Shown: piece by piece, positions 35,776 through 44,836 of the stretch
Layout of the letters: every line of letters starts with the position of its first letter
How positions within the stretch are numbered: the first letter of the stretch is position 1
Assembly: GCF_015864825.1 (NCBI RefSeq)
Contig: NZ_JADYWL010000003.1
Coordinates: 361,190 to 425,189, forward strand
From: Psychrobacter sp. NZS113
GTDB taxonomy: Bacteria; Pseudomonadota; Gammaproteobacteria; Pseudomonadales; Moraxellaceae
Reading direction: 5' to 3'
DNA: 64,000 bases
Made by a program: the position numbers and the translations under genes
The notes under the pieces: model-generated
Seen by the model: only the letters and a program-made list of their open reading frames with translations
The model's database searches: none
Told to the model about the DNA's origin: nothing

Positions 35776-37431
35776 TTACCAGTTTCTGAAACGACTTGGT
35801 GGAGAGTAAGTACCATTGGACCACTTCACTAAATCTTTGACAGATTTGGCTGCCAATAGATCTCTCGTCGCTTTTGAAGCATCTACGCCAATATCCTCTG
35901 GTCTTTGGATAATCCCACGTTGTCTTAACTCTTTGACTTTTTCATGATCTCGTTGCATACCGATAGGTGTGTACCCCGCTACACCGCGAATCGCTTGCTC
36001 TCTCTCTTCTGGAGTGCGACACAATAGTAAGTTTGCAATCCCTTCTTCGGTCACAATATGTGTGACATCATCGCCATAGATCATGATGGGTGGAAAATCA
36101 CTTCCCATTTTTTCTTGTAGTTGCCATGCATCAAGCTCTTCAACAAAGACAGAATCCATATGCTCACGGTAAGTTTCTACCATCTGCACCACTAGCTTCC
36201 GACCTTTTACCACGCGTCCGTCTGTCGCTTCTTGACCTGCTTTGAGATATGCATAGCTAGAATGTCTACGTCCATGTGGATCTGACCCCATATTGGGAGC
36301 GCCGCCAAAACCTGCAATGCGATCTACCGTCGCGGTCGAACTATTACCCTGTAGATCAATCTGTAAAGTTGCCCCTATAAATAAATCACAAGCATACAAA
36401 CCTGCCGTTTGACTAAAAGCACGGTTGGATCTCATACTGCCGTCTTTACCCGTAAAAAACACATCAGGGCGACTTTGAATGTATTCGTCCATCCCTACTT
36501 CTGAGCCAAAGCTATGAATGCTGTCGACAAACCCGCTTTCTATCGCTGGAATCATAGTCGGATGAGGATTGAGCGCCCAATTAGTACAAATTTTACCTTT
36601 AAGATTTAATTCTGCCCCGTAAGTAGGTAACAGCAACTCAATGGCAGCCGTATTAAAGCCGATACCATGATTCAGGCGTTTGATTTGATAAGGTGCATAG
36701 ATGCCTTTTATGACCATCATTGCCATCAGTATCTGTACTTCGGTAATTTGAGCAGGGTCACGGGTAAACAAAGGCTCTATATAGTTGGGCTTAGGTGCAA
36801 CAATGAAAAAGTCCACCCAGTCCGCAGGAATATCAACGCGTGGTACGTTATCTACTAGCTCATTTACCTGTGCAATGACAATACCGCTTTTGAATGCTGT
36901 GGCTTCTACAATTGCTGGCGTATCTTCGGTATTTGGGCCCGTATATAGGTTACCTTCGGCATCTGCAGAATGTGCCGTGATCAAGCACACGTTTGGTATT
37001 AAATCGATGAAATATCTACCATACAATTCTAGATAGGTATGGATGGAGCCAATTTGAATTTTTTGTTGCTGAACCAGCTTTGCCAGTCTTAATGCTTGTG
37101 GACCAGAAAAGGAAAAGTCGACCTTACTCGCAATACCTTTTTCAAAGATATCAATATGACTCGGAAGTGCTAAAACCGACTGTAATATGTGCAAATCATT
37201 CAACACTTCATTATTACACTGAGACAAACACTCCGATAAGAAGTCGGCTTGTTTTTGGTTGTTACCTTCTATACAGACCTTATCTTCAGGCACCAGTACC
37301 GTTTCCAGCAATTCAATCGTTCTATTGCTTGGTACCAGTTTTTCCAAGCCTTTATTCTTCGCTTCATTCAGCTTTGTAGCCCGTCTTCTTTTTTGTATAT
37401 CCCATGTTTTTTCTTCGATATTCGTTTTCAT
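35776..37431 (-). CDS. mdcA: Malonate decarboxylase alpha subunit (acetyl-S-ACP:malonate ACP transferase)
   Basis: The 551-residue protein belongs to the CoA-transferase family I type used in citrate lyase and malonate decarboxylase. It has CIEGNNQKQADFL near residue 55, NTEDTPAIVEATAF near 170, LNHGIGFNTAAIELLLPTYG near 260, and IAGFGGAPNMGSDPHGRRHSSYAY near 375. It swaps malonate for acetate on the carrier protein, so free malonate enters the cycle and acetate leaves. It heads the enzymatic genes and follows madM by 21 bases. Confidence 0.95.
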   Translation of the reverse strand: MKTNIEEKTWDIQKRRRATKLNEAKNKGLEKLVPSNRTIELLETVLVPEDKVCIEGNNQKQADFLSECLSQCNNEVLNDLHILQSVLALPSHIDIFEKGIASKVDFSFSGPQALRLAKLVQQQKIQIGSIHTYLELYGRYFIDLIPNVCLITAHSADAEGNLYTGPNTEDTPAIVEATAFKSGIVIAQVNELVDNVPRVDIPADWVDFFIVAPKPNYIEPLFTRDPAQITEVQILMAMMVIKGIYAPYQIKRLNHGIGFNTAAIELLLPTYGAELNLKGKICTNWALNPHPTMIPAIESGFVDSIHSFGSEVGMDEYIQSRPDVFFTGKDGSMRSNRAFSQTAGLYACDLFIGATLQIDLQGNSSTATVDRIAGFGGAPNMGSDPHGRRHSSYAYLKAGQEATDGRVVKGRKLVVQMVETYREHMDSVFVEELDAWQLQEKMGSDFPPIMIYGDDVTHIVTEEGIANLLLCRTPEEREQAIRGVAGYTPIGMQRDHEKVKELRQRGIIQRPEDIGVDASKATRDLLAAKSVKDLVKWSNGTYSPPSRFRNW

Positions 37432-37452
37432 AAGACTTCCTTTATCTACTTA

Positions 37453-38211
37453 TTAAAATATGGCATTTAAAGTTAGGAAAAATATAGATGGCCCTAATAA
37501 ACACCCTAGCCCTGTGTAGAACGTAGCCACTAATGCGCCATAGGGAACTAATCTTACATCTGTGCCTGCCAGCCCAGCTGCTACCCCACTAGTAGTACCC
37601 ACTAAGCCGCCGAAAATCATGGCTGAACGAGGACTTTTCAGTTGCATGAACTTAGCAAGCAATGGCGTTGAAATCATAAAAAATACAGCTTTGATTAAAC
37701 CAATCGCAATAGACAAGGCAATCACATCAGAGCTTGCACCAACAGCAGTACCTGTAATTGGACCTACAATATAGGTCATCGCACCTGCACCAATAGTCGT
37801 CATAGAAATAGCGTCTCTATAACCTAATGTCCATGCGACACCAGCGCCTACCACAAAGGGGATAACGCAGCCTAATAACAAGGCAATAACACCTATTTTT
37901 CCAGCACGTTTTAGTTCTTTGACATCTACCTCAAATGCAGTCGATGAGATAGCAAGATCTCGAAGCATCGCTCCGCCTAAGAGTGTGAATCCAGAAAAAA
38001 TTTCAATATCAGAAATGCCTTTGCTGCCAGTTGTATATAGACCTGCAAAGTAAGCAGCAATCAAACCGAGGGTGATAGCAATCGCCGATGACTGTAGTTT
38101 GCCTTTAGTTAGGTATTTGGATAGTACTTGAGAGAAAAGCATCACCAGGCCTGTTACTGCAATAGCAGTGACAAAGGCATTCTTAGTGAGCGTCTGTATA
38201 ATTAAGTCCAT
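37453..38211 (-). CDS. madM: Malonate transporter subunit MadM
   Basis: The 252-residue membrane protein has about seven helices and the MadM pattern: GSKGISDIEIFSGFTLLGGAMLRDLAI near residue 65, MTTIGAGAMTYIVGPITGTAVGASSDVIALSI near 135, and MIFGGLVGTTSGVAAGLAGTDVRLVPYG near 195. With MadL it forms a sodium-dependent malonate importer. It lies between madL and mdcA in the operon, 78 bases after madL. Confidence 0.93.
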   Translation of the reverse strand: MDLIIQTLTKNAFVTAIAVTGLVMLFSQVLSKYLTKGKLQSSAIAITLGLIAAYFAGLYTTGSKGISDIEIFSGFTLLGGAMLRDLAISSTAFEVDVKELKRAGKIGVIALLLGCVIPFVVGAGVAWTLGYRDAISMTTIGAGAMTYIVGPITGTAVGASSDVIALSIAIGLIKAVFFMISTPLLAKFMQLKSPRSAMIFGGLVGTTSGVAAGLAGTDVRLVPYGALVATFYTGLGCLLGPSIFFLTLNAIF

Positions 38212-38289
38212 TTAATTACTCCATTTCGCGCTTTAATTAGTTGCGTAGTTTTTCGTATATTATTAATAACTCTCATTTATAGATAAGAG

Positions 38290-38691
38290 CTATTCGACAG
38301 TTACCTCTTTATCGTCGTCCCATGTGAATGTATCGTAATCGTTGGCTATGTTATTAAGCCAACGTACAACGAACACAGTGGCAGTCAGCGCAATAACAGA
38401 AACAACAGCCGCTACCATTCCACCAGATAACGCAGCAACAACGTTTTGGCCTGCTGCCATTGCGACTACAATAGGAATATACATTCCTGCCCAATACAAA
38501 ATTCCAAACTGCGTGGATTTCGGCAGCATGCCTTTTTTGGCAAGCAGCTCTTTACCGATAATTAATAGAATCATTGCGATTGCTACACCGCCAACGTTGG
38601 CATCGACACCTAATATTTGTCCCAATAGCCCACCGAGGAACACTCCGAGTAGATAACAAACTGCTAGCAAAGCAGTACCATATATGATCAT
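38290..38691 (-). CDS. madL: Malonate transporter subunit MadL
   Basis: The 133-residue protein has four helices and the MadL features LGGLLGQILGVDANVGGVAIAMILLI and YWAGMYIPIVVAMAAGQNVVAALSGG. It partners MadM in malonate uptake. AAGGAAGG precedes the start. It is the first gene of the nine-gene operon, and its promoter region is shared with the divergent GntR regulator. Confidence 0.92.
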   Translation of the reverse strand: MIIYGTALLAVCYLLGVFLGGLLGQILGVDANVGGVAIAMILLIIGKELLAKKGMLPKSTQFGILYWAGMYIPIVVAMAAGQNVVAALSGGMVAAVVSVIALTATVFVVRWLNNIANDYDTFTWDDDKEVTVE

Positions 38692-38728
38692 AAAAACCTT
38701 CCTTGGATATGAATGACAGCCGCTTTAG

Positions 38729-38747
38729 TTGTATCTAACTTGATACA
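38729..38747 (-). promoter_or_regulatory. Candidate operator upstream of madL
   Basis: TGTATC (38730-38735) and GATACA (38742-38747) form an inverted repeat six bases apart, 40-55 bases before the madL start. It shares the TGTAT half-site with the operator at 38998, so the same GntR regulator may bind it. Confidence 0.45.
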
Positions 38748-38996
38748 CGGCCTGTATAAAATAAAAACCTCAATTAATAACACCAGATATAGAAACAAGT
38801 ACGGATAACTATCGTTTGGTAATACCTTTTGAGGTTCTTTGACTTTCCCTATCTATCCCCTCCCCTTCACAAAGAGTATTAGCCTTAATAAAGCTCAACA
38901 CCTTTGCAAGGATCTACCACGTACTACCCACTTGTTTGATATAATCTAATACAGTTGGTTTGAAAGTGCAACCATATTGTATTTATTAAATCGCTT

Positions 38997-39009
38997 ATTG
39001 TATACAAAT
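38997..39009 (+). promoter_or_regulatory. MdcY-type operator at the regulator gene
   Basis: TTGTATACAA (38998-39007) is a perfect ten-base palindrome, extended as ATTGTATACAAAT. From memory, it equals the ATTGTATACAAT site bound by the malonate repressor MdcY in Acinetobacter, less one base. It lies ten bases before the regulator start, as expected for autorepression. Confidence 0.7.
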
Positions 39010-39018
39010 GGAGAATTT

Positions 39019-39693
39019 ATGAGTTTAATTGACGACTTACCTTTATCTGTACAGGTCAGTAAAAAGATAGAAGATGAAATTATTTACGGTCGTCTTCCAC
39101 CTGGTACTAAACTTGACGAAGCAAAACTTTGTGAAAAATATGAGGTATCTAGAACACCTATCCGTGAGGCTTTAAAGCTTTTAGCATCTGAAGGTTTGGT
39201 AGAAATCCGCCCTCGTAGAGGCGCAATTATCCCTACACTAAATATCGTGACGCTGTTTGAGATGTTTGAGGTGATGGCATATCTTGAAGGTATGTGTGGA
39301 CGGTTGGCTGCTCGAAGAATCAATGAGGAAGAGAAAGTTGAGCTATTAGCGCTGCATAATGAATGTAAAGCGTATTTAATGGAAGGGAATACAGAAAGCT
39401 ATTATGAAGCAAATAGAAAGTTCCATTTTTTCCTGTATCAACTCAGTCATAACAGTTTTTTGATAGAGCAAGCCAGCAACTTACATAACCGACTGCACCC
39501 TTATAGACGACTACAGCTGCGAGTAAACAATCGAATGCAGCATTCTTTTGAAGAACACCAAAGCATCGTAGATGCCGTTATTAATTCTGATGAAGATTTG
39601 GCTGAGCGTTTGATTAAAGAGCACGTGTCAGTTCAGGGAGAGAAGTTTACAGACTTGGTGGCAACAATGGGTCCTGATAATACTAAAGACTAG
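39019..39693 (+). CDS. GntR/FCD-family regulator of the malonate operon (MdcY-like)
   Basis: I start it at 39019, after GGAG; an open frame 14 codons longer would include the operator and lacks a site. The 224-residue protein has a FadR-type winged helix (PPGTKLDEAKLCEKYEVSRTPIREALKLLASEGLVEIRPRRGA, residues about 27-70) and an FCD ligand-binding domain with metal-type histidines (FHFFLYQLSHNSFL, YEEHQSIVDAV-like EEHQSIVDAV). It is divergent from madL. By analogy with Acinetobacter MdcY, it represses the operon until malonate is present. Confidence 0.87.
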   Translation: MSLIDDLPLSVQVSKKIEDEIIYGRLPPGTKLDEAKLCEKYEVSRTPIREALKLLASEGLVEIRPRRGAIIPTLNIVTLFEMFEVMAYLEGMCGRLAARRINEEEKVELLALHNECKAYLMEGNTESYYEANRKFHFFLYQLSHNSFLIEQASNLHNRLHPYRRLQLRVNNRMQHSFEEHQSIVDAVINSDEDLAERLIKEHVSVQGEKFTDLVATMGPDNTKD

Positions 39694-39777
39694 ACGACTT
39701 CATAATTTTTCTGGGAAAAGGCTACTGCATTTCTGCCAGAATCATTGCAAAACCACCTCCATTATCCATATAACAGA

Positions 39778-39818
39778 AACCCGAAGATTTAAGTTCATTA
39801 AATCCTCGGGTTTTTTAG
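39778..39818 (+). terminator. Rho-independent terminator after the GntR gene
   Basis: AACCCGAAGATTTA (39778-39791) pairs with TAAATCCTCGGGTT (39799-39812), one mismatch, followed by T6. It ends the regulator transcript. Confidence 0.85.
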
Positions 39819-39872
39819 TTTAAATGATTACTCTATAGTCGGTTCAATATCAGATCTCAAAGTGAGCACTTA

Positions 39873-40350
39873 CTACAGCATCACTTGTGCAATCATAGCC
39901 GAACCGATGAACGTACCTGTAAAGGTCAATATCGCAACCACTGCAATCTTAAATCCAGATTTTTTGAACAAATCCACTTCCATTTGCGAGATAGCAAAAC
40001 CAGCATATGCAAGTACAGGTGTCAGTAATTGTAATACACCCATTTTCGCAGTCTCTTCCCATACCAAAGACCAATACCGCAACCGGTAGTGCAATCAGTA
40101 CAGTCGCTACATTACCCAGCTCTTGTAATAGTAAGGCTGGACCTGCCGCGATGATTTCTTCGATATTAGGACCAACACCCACACCAAACTTTGCAATGAA
40201 AGGCATGATGCTTAAAAGAATGGCATAACTGGCAAACTTGGCGCGTTTTTTGGTTATGACCGCCTTCATAGAAGGAATGACGTTTGGGTTGAGTAGAATT
40301 GCAAAGATAAAAGCATAAACTTTGGGCGAAATGCCCGTTTGTGAATGTGT
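39873..40350 (-). pseudogene. Broken integral membrane permease (DUF3100-like)
   Basis: Two overlapping minus-strand frames together encode hydrophobic sequence. The first (from about 40350) reads KVYAFIFAILLNPNVIPS, then GVGVGPNIEEIIAAGPALLLQELGNVATVLIALPVAVLVFGMGR, a block like that of DUF3100 membrane proteins. At GMGR the frame is lost and the hydrophobic continuation (LLTPVLAYAGFAISQMEVDLFKKSGFK to the stop at 39873) is in another frame. The upstream end is cut by stops within 20 codons. So the gene has lost its start and carries a frameshift or internal deletion. It precedes no intact partner; an acetamidase gene lies upstream. Confidence 0.65.
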
Positions 40351-40505
40351 TAGCCTGATTTATAATCAATAATCAATAATTTGAACGTTGTATTACTTGT
40401 TAATCACTGATTTAGAAACCCTTGAGAGCTATTATTTTGCTTTCAAGGGTTCTGACTAAAAAAGGTTCTAACTAGCTGATGATGACTTTACTGTCATTTA
40501 TCAAA

Positions 40506-41723
40506 TTACTTATCGAACTCTTTAAAATCTGCTTTACGAATCTTGGCATGGATGCCTTTGGTTTTGTCCACTACTTGCGATACTTCAAAATCTGTAGCGG
40601 CACTGAGGTAAGCATATGCGGTTGCTTCATCAATACCATATTCTTGATTTAAAAAGCGAATGGCTTCACGGGTAGATTTTTTCATTGCTTCATCTAGATC
40701 TTCATCTAGCCCTGGCGTGATCCAAAACTCCGCATTCTCTGCCAAAGGTTGAATGATCTCTTTACCAGGGATTTTATCCTTGCCAGCTTTTAATAAAGTA
40801 AATTTGAACGTGGCACGCGCAGACGCTTCAAGTGCCGTTAAGGCAACCTCACCATCGCCTTGTGCAAAGTGACTGTCACCTGTGTAAAACAGTGCACCAG
40901 CGACTTGTACAGGATAATAAACCGTTGAACCTGCACCCAGTTCATTGATATCGATGTTACCGCCATACATAGCAGGTGGTACAGAGTGTACTTTTTCTGA
41001 GGTATTGGCTGCGACGCCCATCAGACCCATAAACGGCTCAAGTGGAAAACGAATAGATTTGCCAGAGTCGGTCTTTAGCACACCCTCGTAGTCGCCTTTG
41101 GTATTTTTTTCTATCGGGGTAAACACGGACACATTGCCATAACGCTCAGGATGAGCAGCGGAAGCATTGGCTTGTTTTGGGATTTTTGGGAACTCTCCTG
41201 CTAAAGCACCTTTACCATGACGATTAGAGATGACACCATAAGGCACTCGCGGCTCAACTTTGATGACTTCTACTTTTAGAATATCGCCCGGTTGTGCGCC
41301 TTTAATTTCAATCGGTCCTGTCACAATATGCGGGCCATCTTTATCAAAGTCATGATCTAATTTAGATTGCGTGATTTTCTTTGCTTCATCCAAGATGAAG
41401 TCATCTTTGACCCCTTTGGACTTGAAGTATTTGGCGGCATCACGTCCCTGATCTTCGAGCAAGCCTTCATGCGAGACCGTATCAAACGTTACCACGCTAC
41501 CAGAGGCCACAGACATAATAGGTTTGGCATCTCTATTCGGCAGATATCCCCACGTTATTGTATCTAGAGTCGAAGGTACGTAGTAATTCCCTTTATATTC
41601 GCCATTTGTTAGCTGCGTGGGTTTATCTGATATCTGCTTAAGCACAGTAAAGTCTTCTGCTTGAGCGACTGATACGCCAAGTGCACTGAGAACGAATAAT
41701 GAAAGAACTGTATTTTTAAACAT
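40506..41723 (-). CDS. Exported acetamidase/formamidase-family protein
   Basis: The ATG at 41723 follows AAGGGT; a longer frame to 41768 has no site. The 405-residue protein opens with a clear signal peptide (MFKNTVLSLFVLSALGVSVAQA, then ED). The mature part has the FmdA/AmdA domain: SGSVVTFDTVSHEG, then HIVTGPIEIKGAQPGDILKVEVIKVEP, and TGDSHFAQGDGEVALTALE near residue 270. The family hydrolyses short amides to ammonia and acid, usually in the cytoplasm, whereas this one should be periplasmic. It could release ammonium or a carboxylate outside the inner membrane. No amide transporter is adjacent apart from the broken permease. Confidence 0.87.
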   Translation of the reverse strand: MFKNTVLSLFVLSALGVSVAQAEDFTVLKQISDKPTQLTNGEYKGNYYVPSTLDTITWGYLPNRDAKPIMSVASGSVVTFDTVSHEGLLEDQGRDAAKYFKSKGVKDDFILDEAKKITQSKLDHDFDKDGPHIVTGPIEIKGAQPGDILKVEVIKVEPRVPYGVISNRHGKGALAGEFPKIPKQANASAAHPERYGNVSVFTPIEKNTKGDYEGVLKTDSGKSIRFPLEPFMGLMGVAANTSEKVHSVPPAMYGGNIDINELGAGSTVYYPVQVAGALFYTGDSHFAQGDGEVALTALEASARATFKFTLLKAGKDKIPGKEIIQPLAENAEFWITPGLDEDLDEAMKKSTREAIRFLNQEYGIDEATAYAYLSAATDFEVSQVVDKTKGIHAKIRKADFKEFDK

Positions 41724-42052
41724 AGAATCTACCCTTGATAAATGAAACATAACAACAATGTTTTGCATCTAAGGTAGCGCAAGTTCCATGCCATAGAAAA
41801 ATCAGTCTTATCGCTTAATTTGAGTAGAAAAAGCACTGTTTTGATACAACTTACTGCTCCAGTGAGGTGCTCTCCTTTATAAAAAGAATGGTTTTAGTGC
41901 ATAAATATCTGCACCATTATTAGGTCCTCTAACGAAAATCGTTACCTTTCTTCAAGTTTCATAAATATACGTAACATTGCAATCGGTTATCATCTCCTCT
42001 ATCGAACGTGTAACGCGTTGCCACTTTTTTATCTCAATAGGAAATAACAATA
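41724..42052. other. Intergenic region between acetamidase and small secreted proteins
   Basis: The 329 bp hold the divergent promoters. A short frame inside has no support, and I see no repeat or operator worth naming. Confidence 0.4.
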
Positions 42053-42397
42053 ATGAAAAAAACAGTAATCAGCTTAATGTTAGCCGCCTCTACTTGCTTT
42101 GCAATGATAGCACCAGCAAGTGCTGCTTTAAACGACTCATCAAAGCAGACCGTTCATAAACAGAACCAGAAAGAAGACACTTCTGCACAGAAAAATAAGA
42201 CCTCAAGCCAAAAGACGGCTAAGCAGCAAACAACAAGTAAAACCACCAAAAAGACTGATACCAAAAAGCAGACGGTAAAAACAAAAACGGTCACGCCAAA
42301 AAAATCTACAACACAACAACAACCTAGCAAGTCTAAAAACGTAACATCTGACCATAAATCGAAAGACAGTGAATACGAAAAAAATCATAAGTCTTAA
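42053..42397 (+). CDS. Small secreted lysine/threonine-rich protein
   Basis: The 114-residue product has a signal peptide (MKKTVISLMLAASTCFAMIAPASA, cleavage after residue 24). After it comes a low-complexity mature chain made almost only of Lys, Thr, Gln and Ser (for example KTTKKTDTKKQTVKTKTVTPKK). I recognise no domain. The strong positive charge suggests binding to DNA, lipopolysaccharide or acidic polysaccharide in the periplasm or outside the cell. The start codon follows AATAGGAAATAAC. The small secreted protein downstream may be co-expressed, but 130 bases separate them. Confidence 0.72.
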   Translation: MKKTVISLMLAASTCFAMIAPASAALNDSSKQTVHKQNQKEDTSAQKNKTSSQKTAKQQTTSKTTKKTDTKKQTVKTKTVTPKKSTTQQQPSKSKNVTSDHKSKDSEYEKNHKS

Positions 42398-42527
42398 TTA
42401 AACAAAAAAACTCGAATGTACTATCAGTTATCTCTAACAGACATCTGATAGCACGCTCTAATATTGGTTATGCTACATGCTTCTAGTAATGTAGTAGCCT
42501 ATTTTCTGTGTAAAAAGGAGTTTTATC

Positions 42528-42845
42528 ATGAAATACAAAATGACTCGTACCAATCAGCAGTTACTACTGGGCTTAGCCGTATTTGGGTCGACCATAATGC
42601 CTGTGACTTCTGCAGTTGCTATCATGCCAATGGGTTCAGAGTTTTTTCAGAAAGAACTATCTGAAACGACGTCTAGCACTGAAACAGCATTGATTAAAAA
42701 AGCGTTATCTAAAGAAGGCAGTTTGAACAGAGAGAACGAACATCTCACTGCTTTTAGTAATAAATCAAAATTTTCAACGTTGATTAGAGAAAGTAAGCAA
42801 TTTAGAGATATTGAAAAACATAATAACGATATACTGCATGACTAA
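42528..42845 (+). CDS. Small secreted protein of unknown function
   Basis: The 105-residue protein follows AAGGAG and begins with a signal peptide (to about residue 31, MPVTSAVA). The mature part is polar and predicted helical, with a repeated STETALIKKALSKEGS-like segment and no cysteines or known motif. I do not recognise it. The gene ends 25 bases before a stray end of the local miniature element. Confidence 0.68.
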   Translation: MKYKMTRTNQQLLLGLAVFGSTIMPVTSAVAIMPMGSEFFQKELSETTSSTETALIKKALSKEGSLNRENEHLTAFSNKSKFSTLIRESKQFRDIEKHNNDILHD

Positions 42846-42869
42846 ACCCCGCTTAAAAGTAATAAGCGG

Positions 42870-42911
42870 CTAGGGCGTGTCCTCAATTCAATCGATAGTA
42901 ATCTAAACGGG
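42870..42911. mobile_element. MITE, single end only
   Basis: CTAGGGCGTGTCCTCAATTC and the following bases to CTAAACGGG match the right end of the element at 49421-49595 (reverse complement) over about 42 bp. The rest of the element is missing. Confidence 0.65.
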
Positions 42912-42921
42912 TTACCAAGGT

Positions 42922-43335
42922 CTAAACACGTTTAGGCGGTACCGAATACGTGCCGACTACATGGGCTACGACATCATCAGAGCCTTCTGAATAAAGAGAC
43001 ACCTCGCCTACTATCAGCGTGCGCCCTACTTTCATTAAAGTACACTCGGCGATAATACGAGCATCTGCTGATGGTTTGCGCAAAAAGTTAATGGTCAAAC
43101 TCGTCGTCACGGTAAGTGGAACGATGCCTATTCTTCCGAGTATCGCAACATAAATGGCGACATCAGCAACGGCCATCATAACGGGCCCAGAGACTGTGCC
43201 ACCGGGGCGCAGCTCATCTATACCAATATCGTGCGATAAGGTCGCGCCTTTTTCACTGACAGCCTCGACGACACATTTGGTTTGTGGAAACTCCAACGCC
43301 AGAAAGGCGCTGATTTCTTCTTTGCTTGCAGACAT
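42922..43335 (-). CDS. PaaI-family hotdog thioesterase
   Basis: The 137-residue protein has a hotdog fold typical of PaaI/YbgC-like acyl-CoA thioesterases: ELRPGGTVSGPVMMAVADVAIYVAIL contains the GTVSGP(xx)MAxADxA catalytic segment, and the C-terminal half has LTINFLRKP and VGRTLIVGEVSLY. It should hydrolyse an acyl- or aryl-CoA thioester in the cytoplasm. It stands alone on the minus strand. AAGGAAGA precedes the start. The substrate is not predictable. Confidence 0.86.
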   Translation of the reverse strand: MSASKEEISAFLALEFPQTKCVVEAVSEKGATLSHDIGIDELRPGGTVSGPVMMAVADVAIYVAILGRIGIVPLTVTTSLTINFLRKPSADARIIAECTLMKVGRTLIVGEVSLYSEGSDDVVAHVVGTYSVPPKRV

Positions 43336-43476
43336 ACATCTTCCTTGATTTTAATGGTCCTTTTTGTTTTGCCTGATATGTTTATACCGTTGTTGCTAGG
43401 TGACAAGGTAAAAACTCTTCAGCATATGCTACTTCCTTCTTTTAGTGATTTAAATCCCGCACCACTTATACATATA

Positions 43477-44019
43477 TCAATTTGTCACTGGCGTGCCTTC
43501 CGTACTAAAGGCAAATCCTTTATTGCTAAAGTTACCAATCATGACCGCTTCGATAACGGGTTTAACGGTTTCATCCACACCTTCGACTTCGATAATAAAG
43601 TTGGCACCTGAGCCGCCTTTATCCTCTTCTTTTTCGACGATATAATTAAGCGTGGCCATCGCTGGTAGCTCAATAGGTTTGTTGAGATATGATTTTACCA
43701 ATGCACCGTCCGTATCGTAATAATCAATTTTATTGATATACAGTGACTTTTTGAACGTCGTATTACGCACGCTCAGCGTCGCCGACAGTAGTACTTTGCG
43801 AGCATCTCTATCGGTGTAAATATCAGAATAAATCGGCACATAAAAGGTTTGTTTATAACCAAACTGACTGCGATCTACGTCTGATGTAATTTCTAACTGT
43901 TCAATCGGGTCTTGTTGATGCTCGGACAGAAGAACATTCGGGTCTTGTGCGGACTCATCACAACCTGACAGTAGTGCCATTACAGCGATCAATAGAACAG
44001 ATATTCTGCGCTTATTCAT
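43477..44019 (-). CDS. DUF3124 lipoprotein
   Basis: The 180-residue protein has a lipoprotein signal ending LLSGC (Cys20). The mature domain matches DUF3124: QTFYVPIYSDIYTDRDARKVLLSATLSVRNT, KIDYYDTDGALVKSYL, and a C-terminal GANFIIEVEG. It is presumably anchored to the inner or outer membrane facing the periplasm. Its molecular role is unknown. In the window it precedes no obvious partner, but it lies just downstream of the potassium transporter genes on the same strand (54 bases after trkA), so shared transcription is possible. Confidence 0.82.
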   Translation of the reverse strand: MNKRRISVLLIAVMALLSGCDESAQDPNVLLSEHQQDPIEQLEITSDVDRSQFGYKQTFYVPIYSDIYTDRDARKVLLSATLSVRNTTFKKSLYINKIDYYDTDGALVKSYLNKPIELPAMATLNYIVEKEEDKGGSGANFIIEVEGVDETVKPVIEAVMIGNFSNKGFAFSTEGTPVTN

Positions 44020-44073
44020 AACAATTTCCTTGTAGCCTCAGTGTCACTGCGATTGGCAAACCATTATTTGATT

Positions 44074-44778
44074 TTACACCTTTATTTTTACACCCACACT
44101 ACGTAAGAACTGGTTGATGTGTTTGTTGGCGCCATAAATGACCAATACATCATGGTCTTGCAATACTTGCTCAGGCGTCGCCAACCCTTTAATGCTAGGT
44201 TTACTCTGCGTACGACCAAAGCTGTCTTCATAATACTCATAGCGCATGGTACTAAGCAATCGGATATTAAACCTTTGCTCCAACTGCAACTCATCAACGG
44301 TATTACCGATTAGAACATTTGGAATCTTAATCTCTACCATGCTGAAATTGTCGCTCAACTCAAACGAATCGACAAAGTAGCGTAGCGACAGTCTTTTCGC
44401 CCAGCGATTGGCTGCTTCTTTTTCAGGATGAATCAAATCATCAACACCAATAGCTTGTAGGACTTTTTCGTGCAGCGGATTAATACTACGGCTTATCAGA
44501 CGTTTGGCTTTTAACGTTTTAAATAGCGCTGTTGCCATGACATTTGCGCCTTGGTCTTCCCCAATAGCCACGATGACAATATCGGTATCAACGATTGGTA
44601 ATCCGCTAACCGCATACTCGTCGGTGGCATCCATACAGAGAGTATGAGAGATGACCTCTTTATAGGCTTCTACCCGTTGCATGCTACTATCAATGGCAAT
44701 CACTTCATGGCCTTGACTGGTCAACGCCGAACCTAGCGATGCGCCAAAATTTCCCAATCCTACGATGATATATCTCAT
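44074..44778 (-). CDS. Potassium uptake regulatory subunit (TrkA/KtrA type)
   Basis: The 234-residue protein has an N-terminal RCK nucleotide-binding domain (IIVGLGNFGASLGSALTSQGHEVIAIDSSMQRVE, the GxGxxG Rossmann motif at about residues 7-12) and a C-terminal RCK domain (about 145-230). One RCK-N plus one RCK-C is the KtrA layout, half of a double-length TrkA. It gates the membrane subunit encoded 58 bases upstream in the same direction according to ATP/ADP or NAD(H) binding. Confidence 0.92.
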   Translation of the reverse strand: MRYIIVGLGNFGASLGSALTSQGHEVIAIDSSMQRVEAYKEVISHTLCMDATDEYAVSGLPIVDTDIVIVAIGEDQGANVMATALFKTLKAKRLISRSINPLHEKVLQAIGVDDLIHPEKEAANRWAKRLSLRYFVDSFELSDNFSMVEIKIPNVLIGNTVDELQLEQRFNIRLLSTMRYEYYEDSFGRTQSKPSIKGLATPEQVLQDHDVLVIYGANKHINQFLRSVGVKIKV

Positions 44779-44836
44779 AATGTTTATGAACCTTCTTTAG
44801 TATTTTTTGAGCATAAAACAGCCAGTTTGTGACGGT

